DNA of 64,000 bases, taken from positions 1 to 64,000 of the forward strand of contig NZ_JHQS01000008.1 in the NCBI RefSeq assembly GCF_014843845.1, in the 5' to 3' direction. Made by a program: the position numbers and the translations under genes. This document shows positions 1 through 10,615 of the stretch, in pieces (positions within the stretch are counted from its first letter, which is position 1; each line of letters opens with the position of its first letter). The stretch comes from Mesorhizobium amorphae (GTDB lineage: Bacteria > Pseudomonadota > Alphaproteobacteria > Rhizobiales > Rhizobiaceae). The notes under the pieces were generated by a model. That model worked only from the letters and a program-made list of their open reading frames with translations. It was not told where the DNA came from and searched no databases.

Positions 1-770
1 TCGGCGGCGCCGACATGCCGGTCGTCGTGTCGATGCTGAACTCCTATTCCGGCTGGGCGGCGGCGGCACTCGGTTTCACGCTCGGCAATTTGGCGCTGAT
101 CATCACCGGCGCGCTGGTCGGCTCGTCCGGTGCGATCCTGTCCTACATCATGTGCAAGGGCATGAACCGCTCGTTCATCTCGGTCATCCTCGGCGGCTTC
201 GGCGGCGAGACGGCAGCAGCGGCCGACGACGGCATCGAGCGTACGGTCAAGCAGGGCTCGGCCGACGATGCCGCCTATCTGATGATGAACGCGCAGAAGG
301 TCATCATCGTGCCCGGCTACGGCATGGCGGTCGCCCAGGCGCAGCATGCGTTGCGCGAAATGGCCGACAAGCTCAAGGCCAATGGCGTCGACGTCAAGTA
401 TGCGATCCACCCGGTCGCCGGCCGCATGCCCGGCCACATGAACGTGCTCTTGGCCGAGGCCAACGTGCCTTACGACGAGGTGTTCGAGCTCGAGGACATC
501 AACTCGGAATTCGCACAGGCCGACGTCGCCTATGTCATCGGCGCCAACGACGTCACCAACCCGTCCGCGCGTGATGACAAGAGCAGCCCGATCTACGGCA
601 TGCCGATCCTCGACGTCGACAAGGCCCGCACCTGCCTGTTCGTCAAGCGCTCGCTCGGCTCCGGCTATGCCGGCATCGACAACACGCTGTTCTACAAGGA
701 CGGCACTATGATGCTGCTCGGCGACGCCAAGAAGATGACGGAAGAGATCGTCAAGGCCATGGATCACTGA
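1..770 (+). CDS. pntB: NAD(P) transhydrogenase subunit beta, C-terminal part (5' truncated by window)
   Basis: The reading frame is already open at base 3 and ends at 768-770 (TGA). The start codon lies outside the window; the ATG at base 15 is internal to a conserved PntB stretch ([20 protein letters not shown]). The protein couples proton translocation across the inner membrane to hydride transfer between NADH and NADP+. Visible parts are the last transmembrane helices (about the first 60 residues seen) and the soluble NADP(H)-binding domain III, with the [12 protein letters not shown] nucleotide-binding loop, the [14 protein letters not shown] motif and the terminal DVTNPSAR and [13 protein letters not shown] motifs. 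The C-terminus looks complete. Confidence 0.96.
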   Translation, partial: GGADMPVVVSMLNSYSGWAAAALGFTLGNLALIITGALVGSSGAILSYIMCKGMNRSFISVILGGFGGETAAAADDGIERTVKQGSADDAAYLMMNAQKVIIVPGYGMAVAQAQHALREMADKLKANGVDVKYAIHPVAGRMPGHMNVLLAEANVPYDEVFELEDINSEFAQADVAYVIGANDVTNPSARDDKSSPIYGMPILDVDKARTCLFVKRSLGSGYAGIDNTLFYKDGTMMLLGDAKKMTEEIVKAMDH

Positions 771-893
771 TCCGTCCGCTTTTACCGAAAATCGTGGGTA
801 ACAAAACCAGTTGGCACCCGATTCTCTCGCTCGGCCTCAGCGCGGCAGCCGCGTCATTGACTAGGCAATGAGCACCTGTAGGAGACGACAAAA

Positions 894-1856
894 ATGACAG
901 CAAGCGCCGCGCTCTACGACCGCGTACGGCGGGTCATTCCGTCCATCGAATGGCCGGCATTCACCGATGATATCGAGGCCATTCTCGATCTGAAACAGCA
1001 GCGAAACGCCGTCATCCTGGCGCACAACTACCAGACGCCGGAGATCTTCCACTGTGTTGCCGACATCGTCGGCGACAGCCTGGCGCTTGCCCGCAAGGCG
1101 ATGTCGGTCGAAGCCGATGTCATCGTGCTGGCCGGCGTGCATTTCATGGCCGAAACGACGAAGCTGCTCAATCCGCAAAGGACCGTGCTCATTCCCGATT
1201 TGCGCGCAGGCTGTTCGCTGGCGGACTCGATTACCGTCGAGGACATCCGGCTGCTGCGGCAACGCTATCCGGGCGTGCCGGTCGTCACCTATGTCAACAC
1301 CTCGGCCGAAGTGAAAGCCGAGTCCGACATCTGCTGTACATCCGGCAATGCGAAAGCCGTGGTGGAGTCACTAGGCGTTCCCTGGGTCATCATGCTGCCG
1401 GACGAGTATCTCGCCCAGAACATCGCCGCCCAGACCGACGTGCAGATCATCGCCTGGAAAGGGCATTGCGAGGTGCATGAGCGCTTCACGCCGGCCGACA
1501 TCAGAGAGTTGCGCGACAGTCATCCGGGCGTGACGGTGCTCGCGCATCCCGAATGTCCGCCCGAAGTGGTAGCCGTAGCCGATTTTTCCGGCTCGACCGC
1601 TGCCATGTCCGATTATGTCGGAAGGCAGAAACCGCCCCGCGTCGCGTTGATGACGGAGTGCTCGATGAGCGACAATGTCGCAGTCGAGCATCCCGAGGTC
1701 GAGTTCATACGGCCCTGCAATTTGTGCCCGCATATGAAGCGGATAACGCTCGCCAATATCCGTACGGCACTCGAGCAGAACCGCCATATCGTCACCATCG
1801 AGCCGGAGATCGCCGGGCGCGCGCGGCTGGCCGTCGAGCGGATGCTGGCAGTATGA
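894..1856 (+). CDS. nadA: Quinolinate synthase A
   Basis: Condenses iminoaspartate with dihydroxyacetone phosphate to quinolinate, the second step of de novo NAD synthesis, using a 4Fe-4S cluster. The 320-residue protein has the conserved HNYQTPEI start of the first domain, and three cysteines in the expected contexts for cluster ligation: [15 protein letters not shown] and NLCPHMK. The ATG at 894 follows a TAGGAGA-type ribosome site by about 10 bases. The stop overlaps the nadB start (ATGA), implying translational coupling. It is first in a nadABC operon, with 123 bases separating it from pntB. Confidence 0.97.
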   Translation: MTASAALYDRVRRVIPSIEWPAFTDDIEAILDLKQQRNAVILAHNYQTPEIFHCVADIVGDSLALARKAMSVEADVIVLAGVHFMAETTKLLNPQRTVLIPDLRAGCSLADSITVEDIRLLRQRYPGVPVVTYVNTSAEVKAESDICCTSGNAKAVVESLGVPWVIMLPDEYLAQNIAAQTDVQIIAWKGHCEVHERFTPADIRELRDSHPGVTVLAHPECPPEVVAVADFSGSTAAMSDYVGRQKPPRVALMTECSMSDNVAVEHPEVEFIRPCNLCPHMKRITLANIRTALEQNRHIVTIEPEIAGRARLAVERMLAV

Positions 1857-3394
1857 GCGTGGACATCCGCGATCTCGCCGGCCGGCCGGTCATCATCGGC
1901 GGCGGCATAGCCGGTCTGACGACCGCGCTGCACCTGGCGCCCGAGCCGGTGCTTCTCCTGTCGAGACCTCCGCTTGGCGCGGACGCGTCCAGCGCGTGGG
2001 CGCAAGGCGGGCTTGCGGCCAGCCTGGGTGAGGATGATGACCCGGCGCTCCATCTTGCCGACACGCTCGCAGCAGGCGACGGTCTTTGCGATGCGCAAGC
2101 GGCAAGGCACATCTTATACGGCGCGCCCGCCGCGATCGAGGATCTGGCACGCCTTGGGGTTCGCTTCGATCGGACACCGGCAGGCGTTCTTCGTCTCGGG
2201 CTGGAGGCCGCGCACAGCCGGCGGCGCATCGTTCATGCCGGGGGTGACGGTAGCGGACGGGAGGTCATGCGCGCCCTGGTCGCCGCAGTGCGCTCCACGC
2301 CGACAATAGAGGTCATCGAGGGCGTCGAAGCACGCCGGCTGCTCGTGGAGGATGGCAGGGTCACCGGCGTGCTGGCGAGTTGTTCGACGGGTCCAGCGTT
2401 CCTCGCCACGGGACGGGTCGTTCTCGCCACTGGCGGGATTGGCGGGTTGTTTCTCGACTCAACCAACCCGATGGGCAGTTGCGGACAGGGCCTGGCGCTC
2501 GCAGCGCGCGCTGGTGCCGTGCTTGCCGACCTGGAGTTCATCCAGTTCCACCCGACAGCCCTTGACGGGCCCCGCCGTCCAATGCCGCTCATCAGCGAGG
2601 CGGTTCGCGGCGAAGGTGCGGCGCTCGTCGACGAGACAGGGCGGCGCTTCCTCGACGGCGTGCGCGGCGCGGAACTCGCACCGCGCGACATCGTCGCGCG
2701 CGCTGTCTGGAAGCATCTCGCGGACGGCCATCGCGTCTTCCTCGACGTGCGCGAAAGGCCGGGCGCGGCATTCGCGCAGCATTTTCCAACGATCGCTTCA
2801 GCCTGCAGCAAGGTCGGCATCGATCCGGCGCGTGACCTCATTCCCATTCGGCCGGCGCAGCACTACCACATGGGTGGCGTCGCCGTGGATCTGGGCGGGC
2901 GCACGTCGGTTCCGGGACTTTGGGCTTGCGGAGAGGTCGCCTCGACCGGGCTGCACGGCGCCAACCGGCTTGCCAGCAACTCCTTGACCGAGGCCGTCGT
3001 CTGCGCGCGCTGGGTTGCGGAAAGCCTGACGGGAACCCCTGCCCGCCGAACAAAGCCGGCGATTGCAAGCGACTGCCCTTCACCCGACCCGACAACCGTG
3101 CGCCCTCTTCTATCGCGCGCGCTCGGCGTCTTGCGGGACGGTGAGCCATTGAAAGCAGCCGCACGCGCCTTGTTGCCGCTCGCCGAGCGCAAGGATGCGG
3201 CATCGGATCCCGCCGCTGTGGGGCTGATGATCGCGGTTGCCGCCTTGCGGCGACAGGAAAGCCGTGGAGCCCACCATCGGACGGACTTCCCCCTCCATGC
3301 CGCCGTCGCCCGCCGTTCCCAGATTGCGCTCGAATCGGCCATTGCTGCAGCGCGGGAATTCGCATCCTCCCCAATGCTGGAAAGCGTCGCGTGA
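1853..3394 (+). CDS. nadB: L-aspartate oxidase
   Basis: FAD enzyme that oxidises L-aspartate to iminoaspartate, which NadA uses directly. I start it at the ATG at 1853, which overlaps the nadA stop; the frame is open further upstream only as a shadow of nadA. The 513-residue product has the dinucleotide-binding glycine motif [11 protein letters not shown] at about residues 15-25, the QGGLAASLG segment of the succinate dehydrogenase/fumarate reductase flavoprotein family, and the [13 protein letters not shown] active-site motif, followed by the C-terminal helical domain. The end overlaps nadC. Confidence 0.97.
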   Translation: MSVDIRDLAGRPVIIGGGIAGLTTALHLAPEPVLLLSRPPLGADASSAWAQGGLAASLGEDDDPALHLADTLAAGDGLCDAQAARHILYGAPAAIEDLARLGVRFDRTPAGVLRLGLEAAHSRRRIVHAGGDGSGREVMRALVAAVRSTPTIEVIEGVEARRLLVEDGRVTGVLASCSTGPAFLATGRVVLATGGIGGLFLDSTNPMGSCGQGLALAARAGAVLADLEFIQFHPTALDGPRRPMPLISEAVRGEGAALVDETGRRFLDGVRGAELAPRDIVARAVWKHLADGHRVFLDVRERPGAAFAQHFPTIASACSKVGIDPARDLIPIRPAQHYHMGGVAVDLGGRTSVPGLWACGEVASTGLHGANRLASNSLTEAVVCARWVAESLTGTPARRTKPAIASDCPSPDPTTVRPLLSRALGVLRDGEPLKAAARALLPLAERKDAASDPAAVGLMIAVAALRRQESRGAHHRTDFPLHAAVARRSQIALESAIAAAREFASSPMLESVA

Positions 3395-4248
3395 TGAACC
3401 TCTCACCACTTCCCGCAATCATGCTCGAGCCCCTTGTGCGTGCAGCTCTGCTCGAAGACCTCGGCAGGGCCGGCGACCTGACCTCGGACGCCATCGTGCC
3501 GAAGGACCGTCGGGCCACAACCGTGCTGACGGCGCGGCAGGCCGGAACTGTCGCCGGGCTCGATCTGGCGACGCTCGCCTTCCGACTCATCGATCAGAAC
3601 GTTGATATCGAGGTGCATCGTGCGGACGGCAGCGAAGTGGCGCCCGGAGACATCATTGCAGAGGTAAGCGGTCCAGCCCGGGCGATACTCACGGCGGAAC
3701 GGACGGCGCTCAATTTTCTCTGCCATCTGAGCGGCATTGCCACGGCGACGGCATCGGTCGTCTCGGCGGTCCGCGGGCACAAAGCAAAGGTCGTCTGCAC
3801 GCGCAAGACGACGCCTGGGTTGCGGGCAGTCGAAAAATATGCCGTGCGCGCCGGTGGCGGCTCCAACCACCGCTTCGGCCTCGACGACGCGATCCTGATC
3901 AAGGATAACCACATCGCCATCGCCGGCGGAATTCGCCCTGCCATCGAGCGCGCGCGAAGCAGCGCCGGCCATCTCGTCAAGATCGAAGTCGAGGTCGATA
4001 CGCTGGCCCAGCTGGAAGAGGTTCTGGCGCTCGCTCCCGACGCCGTGCTGCTCGACAATATGTCGGTCGACGAGCTTCGCCAGGCAGTGGTACTGGTTGC
4101 CGGCCGGGCCACAACCGAGGCGTCGGGTAGGATCACCGCCGCGATTGCGCCAGCCGTTGCCGCAACCGGTATCGATCTGATTTCCATCGGCTGGTTGACT
4201 CACAGCGCGCCGGTCCTCGATATCGGCCTCGACTACCGTGAGCCTTGA
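3394..4248 (+). CDS. nadC: Nicotinate-nucleotide pyrophosphorylase (carboxylating)
   Basis: Quinolinate phosphoribosyltransferase, converting quinolinate and PRPP to nicotinate mononucleotide; it completes the nadABC set. It is about 284 residues, normal for the family. Visible motifs are CTRKTTPGLR, HRFGLDDAILIKDNH and VLLDNMS. Two starts are adjacent: GTG 3391 and ATG 3394. The ATG overlaps the nadB TGA by one base and is preferred. No strong terminator follows; 90 bases separate it from bioB. Confidence 0.96.
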   Translation: MNLSPLPAIMLEPLVRAALLEDLGRAGDLTSDAIVPKDRRATTVLTARQAGTVAGLDLATLAFRLIDQNVDIEVHRADGSEVAPGDIIAEVSGPARAILTAERTALNFLCHLSGIATATASVVSAVRGHKAKVVCTRKTTPGLRAVEKYAVRAGGGSNHRFGLDDAILIKDNHIAIAGGIRPAIERARSSAGHLVKIEVEVDTLAQLEEVLALAPDAVLLDNMSVDELRQAVVLVAGRATTEASGRITAAIAPAVAATGIDLISIGWLTHSAPVLDIGLDYREP

Positions 4249-4338
4249 CCGTCGAGGCTGACCATCTAGCCTACCCAGCTTCTTACGACCGTGTCCGCCA
4301 TTTCAAAGGCGCCTGTGTCGCACAACGCAAGGAACAGG

Positions 4339-5346
4339 ATGGAAATGCAAACAGCGATTTCGGAAAAGACCATGCCTGAGGCTCAATCCTTCGACGGCGG
4401 CCGGACGTGGACTCTGGAAGAGGCTCGGGCGCTCCATGATGCGCCCTTCAACGACCTGCTGTTTCAGGCGCAAACCGTTCACCGCCAGAATTTCGACCCC
4501 AACAAGGTCCAGCTCAGCCGGCTTCTCAGCATCAAGACCGGCGGATGTCCGGAGGATTGCGGCTATTGCAGCCAGTCGGCGCATCACGAAACCGGCCTGA
4601 AGGCGTCGAAGCTGATGGATGTCCGGCGCGTCATTGCCGAGGCGACCAAGGCACGGGACGCTGGCGCCACCCGCTATTGCATGGGGGCGGCCTGGCGAAA
4701 CCCCAAGGCGCGCGACATGGATGCGGTGGTGGCGATGGTCGAAGGCGTCAAGGCGCTGGGCATGGAGACCTGCATGACCCTCGGCATGCTCGATCTCGAG
4801 CAGGCCGCTCGTCTGAAGCAGGCAGGCCTCGACTACTACAACCACAACATCGACACCTCAGAGCGCTATTACTCAGAGATCATCTCGACCCGGACGTTTG
4901 CCGACCGGCTGGATACGCTGGCCAATGTCCGCGACAGCGGCATCAAGGTCTGCTGCGGCGGCATTGTCGGCATGGGCGAAGAACCGGCGGACCGGATCGA
5001 CATGCTGGTGACGCTGGCCAACCTGCCGGAGCATCCCGAAAGCGTTCCGATCAACATGCTGATCCCGATCGACGGCACCCCGCTTGCCGAAGCCAGGCCG
5101 ATCGAGCCGATCGAGTTCGTGCGCGTGATTGCGCTGGCGCGCATCATGATGCCGAAATCACATGTCCGACTTTCGGCCGGCCGCACCGCCATGACCGACG
5201 AGATGCAGGCGCTGTGCTTCTTTGCCGGCGCCAACTCGATCTTCGTCGGCGATACTCTGCTGACGGCGGACAATCCGGGCGAGGACAAGGATAGCCTGCT
5301 GTTCCGGCGTCTCGGCATCGAGCCGATGGAACTCGAGGCGCAATGA
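4339..5346 (+). CDS. bioB: Biotin synthase
   Basis: Radical SAM enzyme that inserts sulfur into dethiobiotin. The CxxxCxxC motif is visible as CPEDCGYC (C70, C74, C77), followed by YCMGAAWR, the MTLGML segment and YNHNIDTS. A longer reading from GTG 4291 exists, but AAGGAACAGG sits just before the ATG at 4339, so I use that start (335 residues). First gene of bioBFDAZ, with ATGA overlaps between most members. I looked for the alphaproteobacterial BioR box (TTATMKATAA-like) upstream and saw none. Confidence 0.96.
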   Translation: MEMQTAISEKTMPEAQSFDGGRTWTLEEARALHDAPFNDLLFQAQTVHRQNFDPNKVQLSRLLSIKTGGCPEDCGYCSQSAHHETGLKASKLMDVRRVIAEATKARDAGATRYCMGAAWRNPKARDMDAVVAMVEGVKALGMETCMTLGMLDLEQAARLKQAGLDYYNHNIDTSERYYSEIISTRTFADRLDTLANVRDSGIKVCCGGIVGMGEEPADRIDMLVTLANLPEHPESVPINMLIPIDGTPLAEARPIEPIEFVRVIALARIMMPKSHVRLSAGRTAMTDEMQALCFFAGANSIFVGDTLLTADNPGEDKDSLLFRRLGIEPMELEAQ

Positions 5347-6482
5347 ACGGGGCACCGCTTGCCCGCTATGACGCGACCTTGCAGGGGCTGGCGCGCAAGG
5401 ACCGGTTGCGGACGCTGTCGCCGCGCGCCGGCCTTGACTTCTCGTCGAATGATTATCTCGGGCTCGCCGCCTCCAAAAGGCTTGGCGACGCGGTTGAGGC
5501 GGCGATTGCGCGGGGCACGCCGGTTGGCGCCACCGGATCGCGGCTGTTGCGCGGCAACACGCCGGAACACGAGGCCCTGGAGGCAGACGCGGCAGTGTTC
5601 TTTGGAGCCGACCGCGCGCTGTTCTTCGGCAGCGGCTACATCGCCAACTTCGCTCTGCTGACCGCGCTGCCGCAGAAGGGCGACCTGCTGGTCCTCGACG
5701 AGCTTGCTCATGCCAGCATGCATGAGGGGGCACAGGCCGGACGCGCCCAGTTCGTGCTGGCCGCGCACAACGACATGAATGCCGTCGAGGATGCGATCAC
5801 GCGCTGGCGCGCGGAAGGCGGCACGGGACGCGTCTGGATTGCGGTCGAAAGCCTCTACAGCATGGATGGCGACCGCGCGCCGATGGAGAGCCTCGTGGCG
5901 CTTGCCGATCGGCACGAGGCATTCGTTGTCGTCGACGAGGCGCATGCCACCGGTGTCTGGGGACCGGACGGCCGCGGGCTTGCAGCTGCTTTCGAGGGTC
6001 GCGACAACATTGTCGCGCTTCACACATGCGGCAAGGCGCTCGGCGCATCGGGCGCGCTGGTCACCGCTCCACGAACGGTGTGCGACTATCTCGTCAACCG
6101 CTGCCGGCCATTCATCTACGCTACTGCGCCATCGCCATTGATGGCAGTCGCGGCGCGCGAAGCGATCACAATGTTGTCCGACGAGCCCCATCGCCGTGTC
6201 CAGTTGCAGGAGCGCGTTGCCTTCGCCGGTCGGCAATTGGCCGAGCGCTGCGGCGTTACGCCCAGCGGCTCGCAGATCCAGCCCTTCGTCATCGGCGATA
6301 ACAGGCGCACCATGACGGTGGCGGCGGCGCTGCAGGCGCGCGGCTTCGATATTCGCGGCATCCGTCCGCCGACGGTGCCCGAGGGCACATCGCGCCTGCG
6401 CATTTCGCTGACGCTCAACGTCGACGACGCCGACATTTCGGCCATGGTCGAGGCCCTCGTCGACGTGTTGGGCACGGCATGA
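5343..6482 (+). CDS. bioF: 8-amino-7-oxononanoate synthase
   Basis: PLP enzyme joining pimeloyl-ACP (or -CoA) and L-alanine in biotin synthesis. The 379-residue protein shows the alpha-oxoamine synthase pattern: [10 protein letters not shown] near the N-terminus, [21 protein letters not shown], and [11 protein letters not shown], where K231 is the likely PLP lysine. The start overlaps the bioB stop (ATGA) and the end overlaps bioD, so translation is probably coupled. Confidence 0.96.
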   Translation: MNGAPLARYDATLQGLARKDRLRTLSPRAGLDFSSNDYLGLAASKRLGDAVEAAIARGTPVGATGSRLLRGNTPEHEALEADAAVFFGADRALFFGSGYIANFALLTALPQKGDLLVLDELAHASMHEGAQAGRAQFVLAAHNDMNAVEDAITRWRAEGGTGRVWIAVESLYSMDGDRAPMESLVALADRHEAFVVVDEAHATGVWGPDGRGLAAAFEGRDNIVALHTCGKALGASGALVTAPRTVCDYLVNRCRPFIYATAPSPLMAVAAREAITMLSDEPHRRVQLQERVAFAGRQLAERCGVTPSGSQIQPFVIGDNRRTMTVAAALQARGFDIRGIRPPTVPEGTSRLRISLTLNVDDADISAMVEALVDVLGTA

Positions 6483-7114
6483 CCAAGCGCATCGTCATCA
6501 CCGGAACGGACACCGGCATCGGCAAGACGGTGTTTTCAGCCGGGCTCGCCGGCCTCCTCGACGGCTTCTATTGGAAGCCGGTGCAGTCGGGCCTCGATGG
6601 CGAGACCGACAGCGAGGTCGTTGAGCGGCTTGCCGGCCTACCGCCGGGGCGCGTGCTGCCGGAAGTCTACCGCTTGAACGAGCCGCTGTCGCCGCATCGT
6701 TCGGCCGAACTCGATGGCGTTGCGATAGACGTGGCAAGGCTCTCGCTTCCAGTCTTGCCGGGTCCGCTCGTCATCGAAGGCGCCGGCGGCCTGATGGTGC
6801 CGCTCAACCGGCAGACAAAGTTCATCGACATATTCGCGCAATGGCAGCTGCCGGTCATCCTGTGCGCTCGCACCGCGCTCGGCACGATCAACCACACCCT
6901 GCTGTCGATCGAGGCCCTGCGGGCCCGCTCAATTCCGCTCATTGGCCTCGCCTTCATTGGCGACGAGGTGGCCGATACGCAAAGGACAATCGTGGAATTC
7001 AGCGGCGTGCGCCAGCTCGGCAGGCTGCCGCAACTCGATCCGCTGACGGGTGAAACGCTGAGAGATGCGATGGTTGCCGGCTTCGACCTTGCCCTGATTG
7101 CCGGAGGTGGCTGA
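6479..7114 (+). CDS. bioD: ATP-dependent dethiobiotin synthetase
   Basis: Carboxylates 7,8-diaminopelargonate to dethiobiotin. The protein begins with [11 protein letters not shown], the family's modified P-loop (about residues 7-17), followed by FYWKPVQSG, which carries the catalytic lysine, and [12 protein letters not shown]. At 211 residues it is close to the usual size. It overlaps bioF by 4 bases and bioA by 1 base. Confidence 0.95.
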   Translation: MTKRIVITGTDTGIGKTVFSAGLAGLLDGFYWKPVQSGLDGETDSEVVERLAGLPPGRVLPEVYRLNEPLSPHRSAELDGVAIDVARLSLPVLPGPLVIEGAGGLMVPLNRQTKFIDIFAQWQLPVILCARTALGTINHTLLSIEALRARSIPLIGLAFIGDEVADTQRTIVEFSGVRQLGRLPQLDPLTGETLRDAMVAGFDLALIAGGG

Positions 7115-8379
7115 TGTCGCAGTCTCGAGTCTGGCATCCCTTCACCCAGCACGCGCTCGAACCAGCGATCCCTGAAATCGTCCTGACGGAGGGAGCCTAT
7201 CTCCACAAGGCCAATGGCTCTCGCATCCTGGACGCCATTTCCTCCTGGTGGGTCGTCACCCATGGCCACCGCCATCCCCGCATCATGAAGGCCATCGAGA
7301 CGACTGCGGCGAGCCTCGACCAGATCATCTTCGCGGGCTTCACCCACGAGCCGGCCGAACGCCTGGCCAAGGCGCTTGTCGACCTTGCTCCGCCCGGGCT
7401 CGACCGGGTGTTCTATTCCGACAGTGGCTCGACCTGCGTTGAAGTCGCACTGAAGATGGCGCTCGGCTATTTCCGCAATATCGGCGCGCCGCGCTCGCGC
7501 ATCGCCGTCATGGAGCACAGCTATCATGGCGACACGATCGGCACGATGAGCGTCGGTGCCCGCGGCGTGTTCAACGCCGCCTACGAGCCTTTGCTGTTCG
7601 AGGTCGACACCATCCCCTTCCCGCTCGCCGGGCGCGAGCAGGAAACGCTGGATCGTTTCGAGGCTGTGAGCCGTGACAGACGCGCTGCCGCGCTGATCGT
7701 CGAGCCGCTGGTGCTCGGCGCCGGCGGCATGCTGATGTATCCGGCCTGGGTTCTTGCCGAATTGAAGAAGATCGCCGAGGCCTCCAGCACGCTGCTGATC
7801 GCCGACGAGGTGATGACCGGCTGGGGGCGCACCGGAACCATGTTCGCCTGCGAGCAGGCGTCCGTCTCTCCAGACATCCTGTGCACCTCGAAGGGCCTGA
7901 CCGGCGGCGCTATCCCGCTGGCCGCCACGCTTGCCACCGATGCCATCTTCCAGGCTCACTATTCGACGGACCGTAGGAAGACCTTCTTTCATTCGAGCTC
8001 CTACACCGCCAATCCGATTGCCTGCGCGGCAGCACTCGCCAATGTCGAGATCTGGCGTGACGAGCCGGTGACCGAGCGGATCGCGGCCTTGAGCGCGAAG
8101 CAGGCCGCCGGACTTCAACGCTTTCGCGACAATCCATATTTTACCGACTGCCGCGCGACGGGAACAATCGCAGCGCTCGATCTGCGCACCGATTCCGCAG
8201 GCTATCTGGCCGAGATCGGGCCAAAACTGCGCGCGTTCTTCCTCGAGCGCGGCCTGCTGGTGCGTCCGCTCGGCAATGTCCTCTACCTTCTGCCGCCCTA
8301 TTGCATCACTGGCGACGAGTTGAACGGTCTCCATGACGCCATCGAGGAGGCCGGCGAACGCTTCGGTTCGAAACAATGA
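7114..8379 (+). CDS. bioA: Adenosylmethionine-8-amino-7-oxononanoate aminotransferase
   Basis: Class III PLP aminotransferase that makes 7,8-diaminopelargonate with S-adenosylmethionine as amino donor. The 421-residue protein has HPFTQH near the start, [10 protein letters not shown], the PLP-binding region [25 protein letters not shown] and the Schiff-base lysine in CTSKGLTGG (K260). Its start overlaps the bioD stop and its end overlaps bioZ. Confidence 0.96.
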   Translation: MSQSRVWHPFTQHALEPAIPEIVLTEGAYLHKANGSRILDAISSWWVVTHGHRHPRIMKAIETTAASLDQIIFAGFTHEPAERLAKALVDLAPPGLDRVFYSDSGSTCVEVALKMALGYFRNIGAPRSRIAVMEHSYHGDTIGTMSVGARGVFNAAYEPLLFEVDTIPFPLAGREQETLDRFEAVSRDRRAAALIVEPLVLGAGGMLMYPAWVLAELKKIAEASSTLLIADEVMTGWGRTGTMFACEQASVSPDILCTSKGLTGGAIPLAATLATDAIFQAHYSTDRRKTFFHSSSYTANPIACAAALANVEIWRDEPVTERIAALSAKQAAGLQRFRDNPYFTDCRATGTIAALDLRTDSAGYLAEIGPKLRAFFLERGLLVRPLGNVLYLLPPYCITGDELNGLHDAIEEAGERFGSKQ

Positions 8380-9359
8380 GCGCATCGTCGCGCCTTCTCG
8401 GGTTTGGTCATCATGCGCCGTCGCGCAAGGTCGAGAACCCGGAAATCGAAGATCGTCACGGGCTCGAGCCCGGCTGGATCGAGCGGCGGACCGGGATACG
8501 GTCACGCTTCTGGGCAACGGACGAAGACACGCTGTCGGGCCTTGCCGCCTCTGCCGGCGACATGGCGCTGGCGAATGCCGGCATCGACCGGAGCGACATC
8601 GGCCTCCTGTTGCTTGCGACCTCGACCCCCGATCACCTTTTGCCACCCAGTGCGCCGCTGGTCGCACATCAGCTGGGGCTCGGCCGGGCCGGCGCGATCG
8701 ATCTCACCGGCGCCTGCGCCGGCTTCATCTATGCGCTGATGTTCGCCGATGGCTTCACCCGGCTGCACGGCAAGGCGAGCCTCGTCATTGCCGCCAACAT
8801 CCTTAGCCGCCGCATCAATCCCGCCGAGCGCGCCAGCGCCGTGCTGTTTGCCGATGCCGCCGGCGCCGTGGTGATCGGTCCGTGCGAGGACCCGGATCGG
8901 GGCGTACTCGGCGCTTCGGTGGATTCCGACGGCTCACGCTACGGATTGATCCAGATTCCCGCCGGAGGAAGCAACACCCCGTTCCATCGCGACCTCGACC
9001 TCGCGCAGACCCGGATGACGATCACCGACGGCCGTGAAGTGTTCGCCAAGGCCGTGGAGATGATGACTGCCTGCTCGCAGGACGCGCTCACTGCTGCCCG
9101 AATACGCTCGCAGGATATCGATCGGTTCGTGCCGCACCAGGCCAACGCGCGCATTTTCGATGCCGTTGGGAGAAACCTTGGCATCGCGGATGAAGCGATC
9201 GTCAAGACAATCGTCGACTACGGCAACTCTTCAGCTGCGACGATCCCGCTCTCGCTCTCGCTCACCCATCGAACGGAGCCGTTGCGGCCGGGCGAAAAAA
9301 TTCTACTGGCGGCGGCGGGTGCGGGTCTCAGCGGCGGAGCCCTCGTCGTCGGGATTTAG
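8376..9359 (+). CDS. bioZ: BioZ-type beta-ketoacyl-ACP synthase III (pimeloyl precursor synthesis)
   Basis: A KAS III-fold enzyme of 327 residues. The catalytic triad is visible: Cys114 in [11 protein letters not shown], His in [10 protein letters not shown] and Asn in [10 protein letters not shown]. It is embedded in the biotin operon by a 4-base overlap with bioA. In Mesorhizobium and Agrobacterium this operon member (BioZ) supplies the pimeloyl moiety, by published work from a glutaryl thioester plus malonyl-ACP. Substrate assignment here is by context. A housekeeping FabH role is the alternative but is less likely given the operon position. Confidence 0.9.
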   Translation: MSASSRLLGFGHHAPSRKVENPEIEDRHGLEPGWIERRTGIRSRFWATDEDTLSGLAASAGDMALANAGIDRSDIGLLLLATSTPDHLLPPSAPLVAHQLGLGRAGAIDLTGACAGFIYALMFADGFTRLHGKASLVIAANILSRRINPAERASAVLFADAAGAVVIGPCEDPDRGVLGASVDSDGSRYGLIQIPAGGSNTPFHRDLDLAQTRMTITDGREVFAKAVEMMTACSQDALTAARIRSQDIDRFVPHQANARIFDAVGRNLGIADEAIVKTIVDYGNSSAATIPLSLSLTHRTEPLRPGEKILLAAAGAGLSGGALVVGI

Positions 9360-9380
9360 CCCAGCGACCGGCAGCGGCTG

Positions 9381-9434
9381 GGACTGGGACTGGGACTGGG
9401 ACTGGGACTGGGACTGGGACTGGGACTGGGACTG
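9381..9434 (+). repeat. Hexanucleotide tandem repeat, 9 copies of GGACTG
   Basis: Nine uninterrupted copies of the 6-base unit fill the space between the bioZ stop and the panD start region. The unit is a multiple of three and lies outside the inferred panD frame, so changes in copy number would alter spacing or leader structure rather than the reading frame. Perfect units suggest recent slippage. Confidence 0.95.
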
Positions 9435-9464
9435 GTCATGAATGGCAATAGGACCACGGGACCA

Positions 9465-9917
9465 ATGCGAAAAATAGTCGCCGGCAAGCTGCACGGCATC
9501 CACGTCACCGAAGCAAATCTCAACTACCATGGTTCGATTACGCTCGACCCTGCCCACTGCGAAGCAGCCGGGATCCTGCCCATGGAATTCGTGGAGATAT
9601 GGAACAAGAATTCCGGTGCGCGGATTTCGACCTATGTCATTCTCGGCGAGCGCGGCTCACGATGCTGCATCCTCAATGGTGCGGCCGCCCGCACCTGCCA
9701 GCCCGGCGATCAGGTCATTGTCTGCAATTCCATCTACCTGGATGAAGCGAAGATCACTTCGCTGAAGCCGCGGATCGTCACTTTCGACCAGGACAACCAC
9801 ATACGTGACCGCCTGACCTACTCGGTCGATCTCGACGCATGTGGCCGATACAGTTTTTCCATCCTTGACGAGGCGAATGCGGCTTTGGCCATTCCTGTCC
9901 TGGTATCCGGGGCGTGA
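9465..9917 (+). CDS. panD: Aspartate 1-decarboxylase proenzyme
   Basis: Makes beta-alanine for pantothenate and CoA. The self-cleavage site is visible as NYHGSITLD (Gly23-Ser24), where Ser becomes the pyruvoyl group. GKLHGIHVTEANL at the start, VEIWNKNSGARISTYVI and RGSRCCILNGAAA also match the family. An in-frame ATG at 9438 would add nine residues; the ATG at 9465 matches the family's usual N-terminus. At 150 residues it is about 25 longer than typical PanD, the excess being C-terminal. Probably co-transcribed with bioBFDAZ unless the repeat upstream intervenes. Confidence 0.9.
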   Translation: MRKIVAGKLHGIHVTEANLNYHGSITLDPAHCEAAGILPMEFVEIWNKNSGARISTYVILGERGSRCCILNGAAARTCQPGDQVIVCNSIYLDEAKITSLKPRIVTFDQDNHIRDRLTYSVDLDACGRYSFSILDEANAALAIPVLVSGA

Positions 9918-10472
9918 CTGTTCCCGACTCATGCGCGAGCTTTCTGCCCGGTTTGATCGGCCGTCGATCACCGCCGCGGCCCGAATGCGCCCTGGGTGGG
10001 CGAGTGGTGCGGTCCGAATAACGCACGACGGACCTGTGCGGCGCGAGGTCGTTGATAAGCCGTGCGCACATCGGACTCCTTCGGGCACGGCAAGCCGGTG
10101 CACGCCGACGACATCCATGGCGGCGGCTACCTAATATGTCGCCTGCAACGGCCAGGAGGCGCCGGGCGATGATAAGGGCGGTGGTATTGACCCAAAGCGG
10201 ATTCTCCCAGGAGAAAGCCCCATGACCGCTTTGCGCCTCAAGTCGGCCATGATGAGAGGTCTTGCCACTTCCCAAAAACGGACACAGTGCACGAACATGC
10301 CAAAGACCGCCGGGCGACGACTGCTTGATGCAGGCGGCCTCGTTGTTGAAGGGCTCGGAGGAAATTTAAGCATGATCGTGGGATACGTTGGACAGACCCT
10401 CGCTAGCAGTCGTAGGCAACCTCTGACTTTTACAGCTTGAATTGCTTAAAGATTTCGTCCAGCTTACCGAAA
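9918..10472. other. Intergenic stretch, no supported gene
   Basis: About 555 bases between panD and the predicted retron RNA. One 72-codon plus-strand frame (10222-10440) has a good AGGAGA ribosome site, but its product resembles nothing I recognise and composition gives no support; it may be a remnant. No terminator hairpin after panD was evident. The promoter of the retron RNA probably lies near the 3' end of this stretch. Confidence 0.5.
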
Positions 10473-10595
10473 GGCTTGCGGACAGATTCTTCTATCATGT
10501 TTCGTGATAGGTGGAAAAGTTGCTGGGGTGGATTGCCCACCTGCGGTTTCTACAATTTATCGATGTCTCTTCGTGCCTAGGAGTGTCCGCAAGCC
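10473..10595 (+). ncRNA. Predicted retron msr-msd non-coding RNA
   Basis: GGCTTGCGGACA (10473-10484) and its perfect complement TGTCCGCAAGCC (10584-10595) bracket 99 bases and would pair as the a1/a2 stem that closes retron ncRNAs. Inside are a hairpin with CTATCA/TGATAG arms (10492-10510) and a longer imperfect hairpin (about 10511-10553) with an inner GGTGG/CCACC stem (10527-10541). The unit ends 20 bases before the preferred start of a retron-type RT, the expected layout. Priming G and msr/msd limits cannot be fixed by eye; G10485, right after a1, is a candidate. The RNA fold itself is inference. Confidence 0.72.
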
Positions 10596-10615
10596 GCCTT
10601 CCTTCTGGGGTATCA

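Noticed and set aside
4249..4338. Possible BioR operator before bioB
   Set aside because: No TTATMKATAA-like palindrome found by reading both strands.
6667..8667. 666-codon frame antisense to bioA/bioD
   Set aside because: A GC-rich shadow of well-supported genes; composition is typical of antisense frames and no motif is recognisable.
9160..9441. Open frame ending in repeated Trp-Asp residues
   Set aside because: It is bioZ read in another frame, running into the GGACTG repeat; no start signal and no family resemblance.
10222..10440. 72-codon ORF with a good ribosome site before the retron
   Set aside because: Product has no recognisable features and lies in otherwise non-coding DNA; kept only as a note in the intergenic entry.
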